DNA of 64,000 bases. Origin: Sulfitobacter indolifex. GTDB lineage: Bacteria > Pseudomonadota > Alphaproteobacteria > Rhodobacterales > Rhodobacteraceae. Where the stretch lies: NCBI RefSeq assembly GCF_022788655.1, contig NZ_CP084951.1, positions 3,162,001-3,226,000 of the forward strand, read 5' to 3'. Positions 9,816 through 18,187 of the stretch are shown here, in pieces. Each line of letters begins with the position of its first letter. Position 1 is the first letter of the stretch. Both the position numbers and the translations under genes were made by a program. Below the pieces are notes generated by a model that worked only from the letters and a program-made list of their open reading frames with translations, searched no databases and had not been told where the DNA came from.

Positions 9816-10385
9816 ATGTTCCCGATCGTCCGCATGGCCAAAGAGATGTTCGTCGCCGCGCAGCAAGCGCCGCTGGAAAATCTGACCGACACCCATGTCA
9901 GCCACCACATCTGTTGGCCACATGATCTGGACATCTGGATGGAGTTGAACAACGGGCGGGCGCTGTCTCTTTATGATCTGGGCCGCACCGCCATGGCGCA
10001 ACGGGCCGGGTTGATCACGCTGCTGCGGCAAAACAAATGGGCCATCACAATTGCAGGCTCCAGCACGCGGTTTCGCCGCCGCATCCGCATGTTTGAGAAG
10101 TTCGAGATGCGCAGCCGAACGCTGTGTTGGGACGACAAGTTCATCTATCTGGAGCAGTCCATGTGGAAGAAAAACGGCGAATGCGCGAGCCATGTGCTCT
10201 ATCGCTCTGCCGTCACGGATAAAAAGGGGCTGATCCCCCCCGAAAAGGTGCTGGGTGCGATGGGCCGTCAGCAGCCCTCGCGCCCAATTCCGGGGTGGGT
10301 GGCCGAATGGATCCGCGCCGACAGTCATCGCATCTGGCCCCCCATGCAGGACGTAGTCACCGCCGCTCAAAACCCCGCTGTCTAG
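9816..10385 (+). CDS. Hotdog-fold thioesterase-like protein
   Basis: Protein of 189 aa from ATG 9816, chosen because AAAGGA lies 7 bases upstream; the open frame extends to 9756 without a ribosome site. The segment HHICWPHDLDIWMELNNGR matches the start of hotdog-fold acyl-CoA thioesterase-like proteins of the THEM6/4HBT type, where the Asp is in the usual active-site region. Substrate cannot be predicted. It reads toward the MFS gene with a 68-base gap, so co-transcription is possible. Confidence 0.7.
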   Translation: MFPIVRMAKEMFVAAQQAPLENLTDTHVSHHICWPHDLDIWMELNNGRALSLYDLGRTAMAQRAGLITLLRQNKWAITIAGSSTRFRRRIRMFEKFEMRSRTLCWDDKFIYLEQSMWKKNGECASHVLYRSAVTDKKGLIPPEKVLGAMGRQQPSRPIPGWVAEWIRADSHRIWPPMQDVVTAAQNPAV

Positions 10386-10453
10386 GCCAAGCTTGCGCCT
10401 TCCCCCGCGCCCTGCTCTAACTTGAACCGAGGCAGGCCGCGAAGGGGCGCATT

Positions 10454-11827
10454 ATGGCAGAGATCACGCGGCGCAAGCGCATCTGGGGATGGTATTTTTT
10501 CGACTGGGCCAGCCAGCCCTATAACACGCTGCTGCTCACATTTATCTTTGGTCCTTACTTCGCGCAAACCGCGACCAATGCGCTGGTCGAAGGCGGGATG
10601 GGTCTGAGCGCCGCCAAAGCGCAGGCGCAGGCTTATTGGGGGTATGGTCTGGCGCTTGCGGGCATCGCAATTGCGATCTTGGCCCCGATCCTTGGCGCGG
10701 TAGCGGACTCCTCAGGGCGGCGGATGCCGTGGATTTGGATTTTCTCGGTCATGTATGTGGTCGGCGCAGCCGCGCTGTGGTGGACCGCCCCGGCGGATTT
10801 CTCGATGCTTTGGGCGCTGTTTTTCTTCGGCATTGGCCTGATCGGGATGGAGTTTGCGACGATCTTTACCAACGCCTATCTGCCCGAGCTTCACCCCGAC
10901 GCAGATGAGCGGGGCCGCATTTCGGGTGACGGCTGGGCCTTTGGCTATGCGGGCGGTGTGCTGGCGTTGATCGCGATGATTGCCCTGTTTCAAAGCGGCG
11001 CGAATGGGCGCACCATGGCCGGGCTTACGCCGCTGTTCGGGCTGGACCCATCAACCAAAGCTGACACCCGCATCGTCGGTCCGCTGGCGGCGATCTGGTA
11101 TGCTGTCTTTATGATCCCCTTCTTCCTTTTCATACGCGACACGCCGAAACCCGGTGCCGTGCGCTACCGTGTCGGCGCGGGTCTGTCGGATCTGGCGCGT
11201 ACCCTGCGCGGCTTGCCAAAGCATCCTTCGCTTCTGGCGTATCTCGGCTCGTCGATGTTCTACCGGGATGCGCTGAACGGGATGTATACCTTCGGCGGAG
11301 TCTATGCGCTTGGCGTGCTGGATTGGTCGATCCAAGAGATCGGCATCTTTGGCATTCTCGCTGCGATCTCGGGCGCGGTGTTCTGTGTACTGGGCGGACG
11401 GATCGACCGGCGCATTGGCCCGATGCCGGTGATCGTGGCCTGCTGCATTATCCTCATCGCGACCGCCTGCCTGATCATCTCGCTGGGGCCGAATTCTGTC
11501 ACGGGCGTTTCTTTGCCTGAGGGGTCTGCCCTGCCCGATATCCTGTTCTACGTCGCGGGCGCGTCCATCGGTGCAGCGGGCGGTGCGCTGCAGGCATCTT
11601 CGCGTAACATGCTGACACGACAGGGAAACCCCGAGCGCATGACCGAGGCTTTCGGCCTCTATGCGCTCTCGGGTAAGGCGACCTCGTTTCTCGCTCCGGC
11701 GCTGATTGGGATCACAAGTGACCTCACCGGCAGCCAACGGCTGGGCATCACCCCAGTTGTGGGGCTTTTCATCATCGGATTGATCCTGCTAGCGTGGGTC
11801 AAACCCAAGGGAGATTTCGCCACATGA
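10454..11827 (+). CDS. MFS permease, UMF1 (Atg22-like) family
   Basis: Protein of 457 aa with about 12 hydrophobic segments and the UMF1 hallmark N-terminus WGWYFFDWASQPYNTLLLTF. UMF1/Atg22-like permeases in fungi export amino acids from vacuoles; bacterial substrates are mostly unknown. The start ATG 10454 is preceded by a purine-rich GAAGGGG. Its stop overlaps the start of the MepA-like gene (ATGA at 11824-11827), so both are coupled. That pairing suggests, as inference only, a permease for cell-wall-derived peptides or amino acids. Confidence 0.87.
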   Translation: MAEITRRKRIWGWYFFDWASQPYNTLLLTFIFGPYFAQTATNALVEGGMGLSAAKAQAQAYWGYGLALAGIAIAILAPILGAVADSSGRRMPWIWIFSVMYVVGAAALWWTAPADFSMLWALFFFGIGLIGMEFATIFTNAYLPELHPDADERGRISGDGWAFGYAGGVLALIAMIALFQSGANGRTMAGLTPLFGLDPSTKADTRIVGPLAAIWYAVFMIPFFLFIRDTPKPGAVRYRVGAGLSDLARTLRGLPKHPSLLAYLGSSMFYRDALNGMYTFGGVYALGVLDWSIQEIGIFGILAAISGAVFCVLGGRIDRRIGPMPVIVACCIILIATACLIISLGPNSVTGVSLPEGSALPDILFYVAGASIGAAGGALQASSRNMLTRQGNPERMTEAFGLYALSGKATSFLAPALIGITSDLTGSQRLGITPVVGLFIIGLILLAWVKPKGDFAT

Positions 11828-12768
11828 CGCTGCTTCGCACCCTCACCTCCGTGGCGCTGGCCTTTGCGCTCGCCTCCTGCGGGGGCGACCGAACTGAGAC
11901 TGACATTAGCGGTGAGAAAGTCGCCCTTCCGACCATCGGCTCTTCCGGTGGCGCGCTGAGCAGCGTCGAGGCCAAACGCCTTTTCGGGGCCAAGAGTTTC
12001 GCCTCTGCGCAGACGCCTGCAGCCTATGGCAGCTATTCCAAAGGCTGCCTTGCCGGGGCCGAGCAACTGCCTGAGACGGGGCCGACTTGGCAAGCCATGC
12101 GCCTGTCGCGCAACCGCAACTGGGCGCATCCCGAAATGGTTGATATGGTCAAAAAGCTTAGCCGAAAGGCGGCGCAGCAGCCGGGCTGGGCAGGCATCTA
12201 TGTCGGTGACATGAGCCAATCGCGCGGAGGTCCGATGCTCACCGGCCACGCCAGTCACCAGATTGGCTTGGACGCCGACATCTGGATGCTGCCGCCAAAG
12301 TCGCTGAACCTTAGCCGGGCGCAGCGCGAGAATATCTCGTCGATCTCCATGCGGCGCGCCAGTGGGGCCTATGTGAATTCGTCGTGGACCCCGGCACATC
12401 ATGAGGTCGTCAAGGCTGCAGCCGAAGATCCCCGCACCGCGCGTATTTTCGTCTTCCCCGGGGCGAAGGTGCAGATGTGCAACGACGAGAAGGGCGACCG
12501 TAGCTATCTGCGCAAGATCCGTCCTTGGTATGGGCACCACTACCATTTCCACGTCCGCATCGCCTGCCCCAAAGGCGCGCGCGGTTGCGTGGATCAGGCC
12601 CCACCCCCACCCGGTGATGGCTGCGCCGATGCACGTCAGTGGCAGGCGAATATCCTGAACCCGCCAAAGGCTGATCCGAACGCGCCCAAGTCGAAACCCA
12701 AGCCCAAGCGCGAACTGCTGCTTGCGGATCTGCCTGCTCAATGCAACGCCGTATTGAACGCAAACTGA
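11824..12768 (+). CDS. mepA: Penicillin-insensitive murein endopeptidase, lipoprotein form
   Basis: Protein of 314 aa from ATG 11824 (ATGA overlap with the permease stop). It carries the peptidase M74 motifs: GHASHQIGLDADIW with the zinc-ligand His/Asp, and WYGHHYHFHVRIACP with the HxH motif. MepA cleaves D-alanyl-meso-diaminopimelyl cross-links in peptidoglycan in the periplasm. The N-terminus ends in LASCGG, a good lipobox, so this version is probably a membrane-anchored lipoprotein, unlike soluble E. coli MepA. A proline/lysine-rich stretch near residues 280-300 precedes the C-terminus. Confidence 0.88.
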   Translation: MTLLRTLTSVALAFALASCGGDRTETDISGEKVALPTIGSSGGALSSVEAKRLFGAKSFASAQTPAAYGSYSKGCLAGAEQLPETGPTWQAMRLSRNRNWAHPEMVDMVKKLSRKAAQQPGWAGIYVGDMSQSRGGPMLTGHASHQIGLDADIWMLPPKSLNLSRAQRENISSISMRRASGAYVNSSWTPAHHEVVKAAAEDPRTARIFVFPGAKVQMCNDEKGDRSYLRKIRPWYGHHYHFHVRIACPKGARGCVDQAPPPPGDGCADARQWQANILNPPKADPNAPKSKPKPKRELLLADLPAQCNAVLNAN

Positions 12769-13655
12769 TCCGCGCCTGCCTTCCGTTCTTCTTGCTGATT
12801 GCCTGCGTGGCCCCCGCCGCGCAGACAACGCCGGTGGTGCAGGTGGACAGCGTACTGACATGGCACCACCCGGCCCCATGGTTCGGTGGGTTTTCGGGTG
12901 TTGAGGTCAACGCCGATGGCACACCCCTAACAGCAGTGTCGGATCGCGGGCGCGTCGTGCAGGCCCGCATGGTCCGCGAGGCGGGCCGTCTGGTGGCTCT
13001 TGAGCTTGAGGACAACGCGCCGCTTAAAGGGGCCGAGGGCAAAGCTCTGCGTGGCAAGGCGCGGGATGCGGAAGCGCTGGCGCGGGATGACACTGGGCAG
13101 CTTTACGTCTCCTTCGAGCACAGCCACCACGTCGCCCGGCTTGACCCTAAAAGCGGCGTCACCAACCCCCTACCCAAACACAAAGATTTCGCAGGGTTCG
13201 AGCCGAACGCGGGGATGGAGACATTGGCCGCCCACCCTGATGGGCGTCTCTTTACCATGCCGGAAAGCTCAGGTGTCGAAGACCGCCCCTTCCCGCTTTA
13301 TGCCTTTGACGGCAAAGCATGGACGATTGTCGGAGAAATTCCGCGCCGTGGGCCGTTCCTGCCTGTCGATGCGGACTTTGCCGATGATGGCACGCTCTAT
13401 CTATTGGAGCGCACGGTGACCCCGCTGGGGTTTCGCAGCCGCATCCGCAGTTTCGACCTGACTGCGCCGAACCTCGCAGAAGTGACGTTGCTCACCTCTG
13501 GGCCCAGCAAATATGACAACCTCGAAGCGCTCAGCACTTGGCAAGACGCGGCAGGCCAAACCCGGCTTACTCTGCTGTCAGACGACAATTTCTTCATCAT
13601 GCAGCGCAATGAGGTCGTTGAGCTGATCCTTGCCAAACCGGGTTCTGAGGACTAA
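12741..13655 (+). CDS. Exported esterase-like activity of phytase protein
   Basis: Protein of 304 aa beginning with a basic N-terminus and hydrophobic core (CLPFFLLIACVAPAAQ), read as a signal peptide. The body fits the 'esterase-like activity of phytase' family, a beta-propeller-like fold with conserved stretches FGGFSGVEV, ARDAEALARD, NAGMETLAAHPDG and SKYDNLEALS. Substrate is unknown; a periplasmic phosphoesterase is the usual guess. The ATG lies inside the end of mepA (28-base overlap), consistent with an operon. No catalytic residue assignment is attempted. Confidence 0.8.
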   Translation: MQRRIERKLIRACLPFFLLIACVAPAAQTTPVVQVDSVLTWHHPAPWFGGFSGVEVNADGTPLTAVSDRGRVVQARMVREAGRLVALELEDNAPLKGAEGKALRGKARDAEALARDDTGQLYVSFEHSHHVARLDPKSGVTNPLPKHKDFAGFEPNAGMETLAAHPDGRLFTMPESSGVEDRPFPLYAFDGKAWTIVGEIPRRGPFLPVDADFADDGTLYLLERTVTPLGFRSRIRSFDLTAPNLAEVTLLTSGPSKYDNLEALSTWQDAAGQTRLTLLSDDNFFIMQRNEVVELILAKPGSED

Positions 13656-13718
13656 AGCCGTCCCGTCTGCGATCCCCGCAGGCCAAGTCGCCGCACCCTT
13701 GCACAAAACGGTTCATAC

Positions 13719-14339
13719 ATGACACGCACCTATCTTCCCGGCATCCTTGCCATGGCCGCCATCGTCGTGGCCTCGAATATCCTTGTTCAGTTCCTCTTTG
13801 GCCAATGGCTGACCTGGGGCGCATTCACCTATCCGCTCGCCTTCCTTGTCACCGATGTGATGAACCGCCTTTACGGTGCCTCCGCCGCGCGCCGGGTTGT
13901 GCTGGTGGGGTTTGTCGTCGGATTGATCTGCTCGCTGATTGGCACCCAGATCATGGGCGAGTTTGGCCCGCTAGTCACGATCCGCATCGCTGTGGCATCG
14001 GGTGTGGCCTTCCTCGTGGCGCAGCTGCTTGATGTGACGATCTTCAACCGCTTCCGCGACGGCGCCTGGTGGCGCGCGCCTTTGGTTAGCACGCTGATCA
14101 GCAGCGCAATCGACACGGCGCTGTTCTTCTCCATCGCCTTCTCGGCCAGCCTATCGTTCATTCATACGGCCACCGATGTCGCTTGGGCGGGCGAAGCGCT
14201 GCCCCTGCTAGGGGCCGGCCCCCTCGCGCCGCTCTGGGTTTCGCTTGCCATGGCGGATTGGTCGGTGAAACTGGCCATCGCACTCGTTGCGCTGATCCCC
14301 TTCCGGCTGCTCACTGCCCGGCTGGCGACCCGCCCCTGA
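13719..14339 (+). CDS. Queuosine precursor transporter (YhhQ/VUT family)
   Basis: Protein of 206 aa with about six membrane segments and the family stretch YPLAFLVTDVMNRLYG followed by ARRVVLVGFVVG. YhhQ in E. coli imports preQ0/preQ1 for queuosine tRNA modification, and short VUT-family proteins of this type usually carry that role. It is 63 bases after the phytase-like gene. A perfect inverted repeat just after its stop probably ends the transcript. Confidence 0.85.
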   Translation: MTRTYLPGILAMAAIVVASNILVQFLFGQWLTWGAFTYPLAFLVTDVMNRLYGASAARRVVLVGFVVGLICSLIGTQIMGEFGPLVTIRIAVASGVAFLVAQLLDVTIFNRFRDGAWWRAPLVSTLISSAIDTALFFSIAFSASLSFIHTATDVAWAGEALPLLGAGPLAPLWVSLAMADWSVKLAIALVALIPFRLLTARLATRP

Positions 14340-14346
14340 CACCAAC

Positions 14347-14368
14347 GCAAGGGGTGAATTCCCCTTGC
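14347..14368 (+). terminator. Stem-loop after the transporter gene
   Basis: Perfect 8-bp inverted repeat GCAAGGGG / CCCCTTGC with a 6-base loop, starting 8 bases after the stop of the upstream transporter. No T-run follows directly, so it may be a weak terminator or a 3'-end stabiliser rather than a textbook intrinsic terminator. Confidence 0.55.
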
Positions 14369-14454
14369 CGCCGCACCTCCAAAAAAATGCTTTGCGAATT
14401 TCAAAACCTGTGCAACGCTCAGGGTGAGTTCAACAATCAAAAGGAGGTGACCCA

Positions 14455-14511
14455 GTGTCTAGAAAGGTATTGGAGCGAGGTGTCGGAACAGCCAGTGAGG
14501 TTTCCTGCTAG
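14455..14511 (+). CDS. Short ORF with strong ribosome site (18 codons)
   Basis: GTG at 14455 lies 6 bases after AGGAGGT, an ideal spacing, and opens an 18-codon frame (SRKVLERGVGTASEVSC after the start) ending at TAG 14509-14511. The stop codon sits inside the first stem-loop, so ribosomes finishing the ORF would melt that hairpin. It could be a leader peptide or the coding part of a dual-function RNA. No known family is recognised, and a longer overlapping frame exists without a ribosome site. Confidence 0.4.
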   Translation: MSRKVLERGVGTASEVSC

Positions 14512-14581
14512 GGCAGCCCCTAGCAACGCAACCACCTGGTGGACATCGGTCTAACCGATCCCCCTCCTGAAACCATTCGAT

Positions 14582-14607
14582 TGGGCCGTTCCGCAAGGGG
14601 CGGCCCA
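14582..14607 (+). terminator. Intrinsic terminator before arfB
   Basis: Stem TGGGCCGTTCC / GGGGCGGCCCA with a GCAA tetraloop (11 pairs, two of them G-U), followed by TTTCG. It closes the structured element and lies 61 bases before arfB, so transcripts of that element normally end here unless the hairpin is prevented from forming. Confidence 0.8.
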
Positions 14608-14668
14608 TTTCGCATTCCCCCTTCACCCCCACGGCCCAGACTGGCATGTTGCAGGTTGAGGAGAGCCT

Positions 14669-15091
14669 ATGCTGCACATCAACGATAACATCGCCATCCA
14701 AGATTGGGAGCTAACCGAAAGCTTCATGCGCGCCTCCGGTCCCGGCGGGCAGAACGTGAACAAGGTCTCCTCGGCCGTTGAGTTGCGGTTTGAAGCCGCA
14801 ACATCGCCGTCGCTGGCTCAGCCCGTTAAGAACCGCCTGCGCCGTTTGGCCGGGCGGCGCTGGACCACCGAAGGCGCGCTGGTGTTGCAATGTGATGAGA
14901 CCCGCAGTCAGGCGCGCAACCGCGAATTGGTACGCGAGCGGCTGGCCGAGCTGATCCGCACCGCCCTCACCCCACCCAAACGCCGCATCGCGACCCGCCC
15001 GACGCTTGGCTCAAAGAAACGCCGCCTTAAAGCCAAGAAGGTGCGCGGCGAGGTCAAAGCGATGCGCGGCAAGGTTGACCCGAATACCTGA
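14669..15091 (+). CDS. arfB: Alternative ribosome-rescue factor ArfB
   Basis: Protein of 140 aa with the GGQ peptidyl-tRNA hydrolysis motif in the context SGPGGQNVNKV (residues 23-33) and a long basic C-terminal tail rich in Lys/Arg from about residue 105, as in ArfB/YaeJ. ArfB enters stalled ribosomes lacking a stop codon, with its tail in the mRNA channel, and releases the nascent chain. The tail separates it from RF1/RF2. Ribosome site GAGGAG lies 7 bases before the ATG. It converges on cobF with only 3 bases between stops. Confidence 0.93.
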   Translation: MLHINDNIAIQDWELTESFMRASGPGGQNVNKVSSAVELRFEAATSPSLAQPVKNRLRRLAGRRWTTEGALVLQCDETRSQARNRELVRERLAELIRTALTPPKRRIATRPTLGSKKRRLKAKKVRGEVKAMRGKVDPNT

Positions 15092-15094
15092 GCC

Positions 15095-15844
15095 TTAGTT
15101 CCGCCGCAGCAGATAGATGTCCATGATCCAACCATGCGCGGCCCGCGCTGCTGCACGCGTGGCGATGATATCTTCGGTCACCTCAGCCAGCGGGCCGTGG
15201 CGGATGATCTCTTCGGTCATGCCGACATAGGCTCCCCACCAGATCGTCACACCCGCTGGGTCCAGCGTCTGAAAAGCGCAATCCCCATCAAGCATGATCA
15301 CCAACGTATCGACCCCATCAGGCCAGCCGTGATCGCGCAGCTGCCGCCCGGTTGTCACCAAAAAGGGCGCACCAATTTCATTAAGCGGGATCGCATGAGA
15401 CGCCGTCAGCCCTTGCAGCGAGGTGATGCCGGGGACCACCGTCATACGGGGTGCAGGATCCAGGCGCGCGGCGATGCGCAGGGTGCTGTCGTATAGCGAC
15501 GGATCGCCCCAAACGAGCAGCGCCACGCGCCGCGCCGTCGGGTGCTGCGCCATTGCCGCGCGCCATGCATCTGCAATCGCGTCATGCCAATGGTCCACGC
15601 GCGCGCGGTAATCCTCGATCGCGGGGTCGCGCACGGGCAGATCAAAGCCGACGATCTGGACCGCCTCATTGGTCAGCACCTCGTCGCAGATGCTGCGCCG
15701 CAGACCTGCCAAATCGTCCTTGCCCGCCCCCTTTTGCGGGATCAAGATCAGGTCTTGCGCGTTCATCGCCCGGATCGCCTGTAGCGTCAGATGCTCAGGG
15801 TTGCCGGTGCCGATGCCGATCAATGTCAGTTCCAGATCGCTCAT
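15095..15844 (-). CDS. cobF: Precorrin-6A synthase (deacetylating) CobF
   Basis: SAM-dependent C1-methyltransferase of 249 aa that methylates precorrin-5 at C1 and removes the acetate unit, giving precorrin-6A. The sequence starts with the corrin methyltransferase loop IGIGTGNPEHLTLQAI and has the CobF-typical LILIPQKGAGKDDL and VLLVWGDPSLYDST. CobF is specific to the aerobic pathway, which defines the route here. Its ATG overlaps the stop of the small DUF1636 gene. It is the last gene of the second cob block; no terminator fits before arfB. Confidence 0.95.
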   Translation of the reverse strand: MSDLELTLIGIGTGNPEHLTLQAIRAMNAQDLILIPQKGAGKDDLAGLRRSICDEVLTNEAVQIVGFDLPVRDPAIEDYRARVDHWHDAIADAWRAAMAQHPTARRVALLVWGDPSLYDSTLRIAARLDPAPRMTVVPGITSLQGLTASHAIPLNEIGAPFLVTTGRQLRDHGWPDGVDTLVIMLDGDCAFQTLDPAGVTIWWGAYVGMTEEIIRHGPLAEVTEDIIATRAAARAAHGWIMDIYLLRRN

Positions 15845-16143
15845 CCCGGTATCCTTGCGATTGCTTTCAAACGCAGCCCGCCGAGCACCCGCGCATCGGG
15901 GAAATTTCCATCGGCGGAGGCGGCATAGAGCGCCACGAAACGGCGCAGATCATCCATGTCGGCTTCGGTGATCTCTCCAAACAGATAGGCCACCTTGCCC
16001 GACGCGCGAAAGGCAACCGTCTGCGCCCGTGTGCAGCCTGACATACAGTCGATGCCCTCGACCTCCACCTCAGGCAATCCAGCGCGGACCACGTCCAGAA
16101 AGCCGCCATCGGCGGTGCAGGAGGTGCAGACGAAAGCCTTCAC
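15841..16143 (-). CDS. DUF1636 small Cys-motif protein (copy 1)
   Basis: Protein of 100 aa starting at GTG 16143, which overlaps the cobA stop (GTGA). Four cysteines form CxxC (Cys6, Cys9) and CxxxC (Cys33, Cys37), a pattern compatible with a thioredoxin-like [2Fe-2S] ferredoxin or metal-binding fold. DUF1636 proteins often sit in cobalamin clusters but have no established activity. It lies between cobA and cobF, tightly coupled to both. A related copy (C8, C11, C48, C52) is next to cobW. Possible roles are electron donor or metallochaperone; both are inference. Confidence 0.78.
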   Translation of the reverse strand: MKAFVCTSCTADGGFLDVVRAGLPEVEVEGIDCMSGCTRAQTVAFRASGKVAYLFGEITEADMDDLRRFVALYAASADGNFPDARVLGGLRLKAIARIPG

Positions 16144-16868
16144 GCCTCAAACTCGGCCAACGGCCCGTAGAAGATCAGCGCAGGCGTGGTGCTGCTGGCG
16201 CTCTCCAGATGGCGCGCCAGGGTCTCGATGGTAAACCGCTGCACCTTCTCCGCCGGGGTCGAAACGGCCTCGGCCAAAAGCGCGGGTGTGTGCCCCGGCA
16301 GCCCATGCTCAACCAGCCGCGCGGCGAGGCCAGCAAAGGTGCGTTTGCCCATATAGACCACCGTAGTCGCCATCGGATCGGCCAACGCTGCCATGTTAAC
16401 ATCGCTGGGCAACTCACCCGTCACATCCGCGCCGGTGATGAACTGCACGCGCCGCGCGGTCATCCGGCGGGTCAGGGGAATGCCTGCCGTGGCGGCGGCT
16501 GCCGAGGCGGCGGTGACACCCGGCACGATCTCAAAGGGGATACTGGCGGCGCGCAGCGCGATGATTTCTTCTTCCAGCCGACCGAACATGCCGCTGTCAC
16601 CAGATTTTAGCCGCACAACGTTTAGCCCGGCCTGTGCGTGATCGACCAGTACCCGGCTCACATGGTCTTGCTTGGGCGACGCACGCCCGGCCCGTTTGCC
16701 CACACCGATTAGGTCGGCATCGGGCCGCGCGTGCTCCAGGATCGGGCCCGCGCTGAGATCGTCAAACAGCACCACATCAGCCGCCTGCAACCGCGCCACG
16801 GCTTTGACAGTCAGCAGTTCTGGATCACCGGGGCCGGAGGAGACAAAGGAAACAAAGCCCCCCATCAC
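16140..16868 (-). CDS. cobA: Uroporphyrinogen-III C-methyltransferase
   Basis: SUMT of 242 aa that uses two SAM to convert uroporphyrinogen III into precorrin-2, the branch point toward cobalamin and siroheme. The motif GPGDPELLTVKAVARLQAAD is at the N-terminus, followed by the family stretch VGKRAGRASPKQ and VRLKSGDSGMFGR. It is a stand-alone enzyme, not fused to CysG oxidase/ferrochelatase domains. The start is GTG 16868 (GTGA overlap with the cobB stop), immediately followed by ATG 16865. Confidence 0.94.
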   Translation of the reverse strand: MMGGFVSFVSSGPGDPELLTVKAVARLQAADVVLFDDLSAGPILEHARPDADLIGVGKRAGRASPKQDHVSRVLVDHAQAGLNVVRLKSGDSGMFGRLEEEIIALRAASIPFEIVPGVTAASAAAATAGIPLTRRMTARRVQFITGADVTGELPSDVNMAALADPMATTVVYMGKRTFAGLAARLVEHGLPGHTPALLAEAVSTPAEKVQRFTIETLARHLESASSTTPALIFYGPLAEFEA

Positions 16869-18187
16869 AGCGCCGCAATCATGTGAAAGAACGTCCCCGT
16901 GGCGCGCCCGCCGCCTGCGAACTCACGCACCGAACCGGTCTCGGGCACCTCAAGGTCATTGGCGTCCGTGATGCGGGCCAGCGGCGCGTCGGGTTCTGCA
17001 AGGATCGTGGCATAGTGGAACTCATGGCCGCGCAATTCGGCCCGCGCCGAATGGCCGGGGATCGGCGCGTTAAGATCGGCCTGACGGTAGCCCAGATGCA
17101 TCTTGCGCTTGGCGAAAGACGTCTCCAGCCCCAAAAGCCCTGCCATCTCGTGACGCGTGCCTTCTTTGTCGATGATGCCTGCGCCCATCGCCATATAGCC
17201 CCCGCATTCTCCATGCACGGGGCGCGTCTCGGCGAAGTCGCGCAATCCTTTGCGGAAAAGCGCGGCAGCGGCAAGCTTGCCTGCATGAAGCTCAGGATAG
17301 CCGCCGGGTAGCCAGCAACAATCGGCGCTGTCGTCGGGGGCCTCATCCGCCAGCGGGGAAAAGGGCAGAATCTCCGCCCCCGCCGCCCGCCATCCCGCCA
17401 GCAAATGCGGATAGACAAAGGCAAAAGCGTTGTCCCGCGCCAGCGCAATGCGCTGTCCGGGCGGGGTGATCTTTGCGGGCGCGGGCGGGTTCTGCAACGT
17501 GCCCCGCGCGGCGGCCCGCAGGGCGGGGATATCGACATGCGTGGCAACGAAGGCTGCCGCCTGCCCCAACAAATCGGGCAGGTTCTCCTGCTCTCCGGCC
17601 TGCACCAACCCGAGATGACGCTCGGGCATTTCGATCTCAACCCGGCGTGGGAGCGCGCCGAAAACCTCGATACCCACAGCCTCCATCCCCGCGCGGACCA
17701 AGGTCTCATGCCGGGGGGAGGCGACGCGGTTCAGCACCACGCCTGCCAGCGTCACATCGGGCCGCATTTCGCGAAAGCCAAGCGCCGTGGCCGCCACCGA
17801 TTGGGCCGCACCCGACACGTCAAGCACCAGCACCACCGGCCAGCCCATCAGCGCCGCGACATCAGCGCTGGCGCCATTGCCACAGGCGCCCGGCTTGGCC
17901 ACACCGTCAAACAGCCCCATCGACCCTTCGCCAAGGATCAATTCAGCCCCATCGGCATTGCCGACCAACCCTTCAATCCGCGCGCGGTCCATCGACCAAC
18001 TATCGAGATTGAAAGAAGCCCGCCCCGACGCCGCCGTGTGAAAGGCCGGGTCGATATAATCCGGGCCGCTTTTGAACGGCTGCACCGCGACGCCCTCGGC
18101 GCGCAGCGCGGCCAGCAGGCCCAGCATCAAGGTCGTTTTGCCGGTGCCGGAAGCGGGGGCAGAGATCAGCAGGCCGGGGGGGATCAT
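16865..18187 (-). CDS. cobB: Hydrogenobyrinic acid a,c-diamide synthase CobB
   Basis: Protein of 440 aa that amidates the a and c side chains of hydrogenobyrinic acid using glutamine and ATP. The N-terminal dethiobiotin synthetase-like ATPase has [11 protein letters not shown] at residues 8-18; the C-terminal type-1 glutamine amidotransferase has the nucleophile region [11 protein letters not shown]. Its product is the substrate of the CobNST chelatase, whose CobN subunit is encoded upstream. The ATG overlaps the cobM stop (ATGA). Confidence 0.95.
   Translation of the reverse strand: MIPPGLLISAPASGTGKTTLMLGLLAALRAEGVAVQPFKSGPDYIDPAFHTAASGRASFNLDSWSMDRARIEGLVGNADGAELILGEGSMGLFDGVAKPGACGNGASADVAALMGWPVVLVLDVSGAAQSVAATALGFREMRPDVTLAGVVLNRVASPRHETLVRAGMEAVGIEVFGALPRRVEIEMPERHLGLVQAGEQENLPDLLGQAAAFVATHVDIPALRAAARGTLQNPPAPAKITPPGQRIALARDNAFAFVYPHLLAGWRAAGAEILPFSPLADEAPDDSADCCWLPGGYPELHAGKLAAAALFRKGLRDFAETRPVHGECGGYMAMGAGIIDKEGTRHEMAGLLGLETSFAKRKMHLGYRQADLNAPIPGHSARAELRGHEFHYATILAEPDAPLARITDANDLEVPETGSVREFAGGGRATGTFFHMIAAL

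Larger units (their letters stand above)
14441..14607 (+). ncRNA. Candidate structured small RNA / leader element
   Basis: The sequence shows a perfect SD (AAGGAGGTG, 14441-14449), an 18-codon ORF, then stem-loops TGCTAGGG/CCCTAGCA (14506-14525), CCACC/GGTGG (14532-14542) and ATCGGT/ACCGAT (14545-14559), and a terminator at 14582-14607. A CCTCCT (14563-14568) downstream is exactly complementary to the AGGAGG (14442-14447), so the RNA could fold back and hide its own ribosome site. CCUCC-rich loops are also a known feature of several alphaproteobacterial sRNAs. The 5' end is unknown. It is either an independent small transcript or an attenuating leader of arfB; which one cannot be decided from sequence. 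Confidence 0.5.
14340..14668. other. Intergenic region with structured elements
   Basis: The gap of 329 bases between the queuosine-precursor transporter and arfB has no conventional gene. It holds a stem-loop right after the transporter, then a ribosome-binding site with an 18-codon ORF, three short stem-loops, a long GNRA-capped terminator and the arfB leader. Each is entered separately. A competing 55-codon frame from ATG 14387 to TAA 14554 also crosses the region, but it lacks a Shine-Dalgarno sequence. Confidence 0.7.

Noticed and set aside
13656..13718. preQ1 riboswitch before the queuosine-precursor transporter
   Set aside because: The 63-base gap has no recognisable preQ1 aptamer stem or A-rich tail, and the gene seems to be read from the upstream operon.
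14387..14554. 55-codon ORF (MLCEFQNL...) across the structured element
   Set aside because: No Shine-Dalgarno sequence before ATG 14387, and it runs through all three hairpins; the 18-codon ORF with a perfect site fits better. Not fully excluded.
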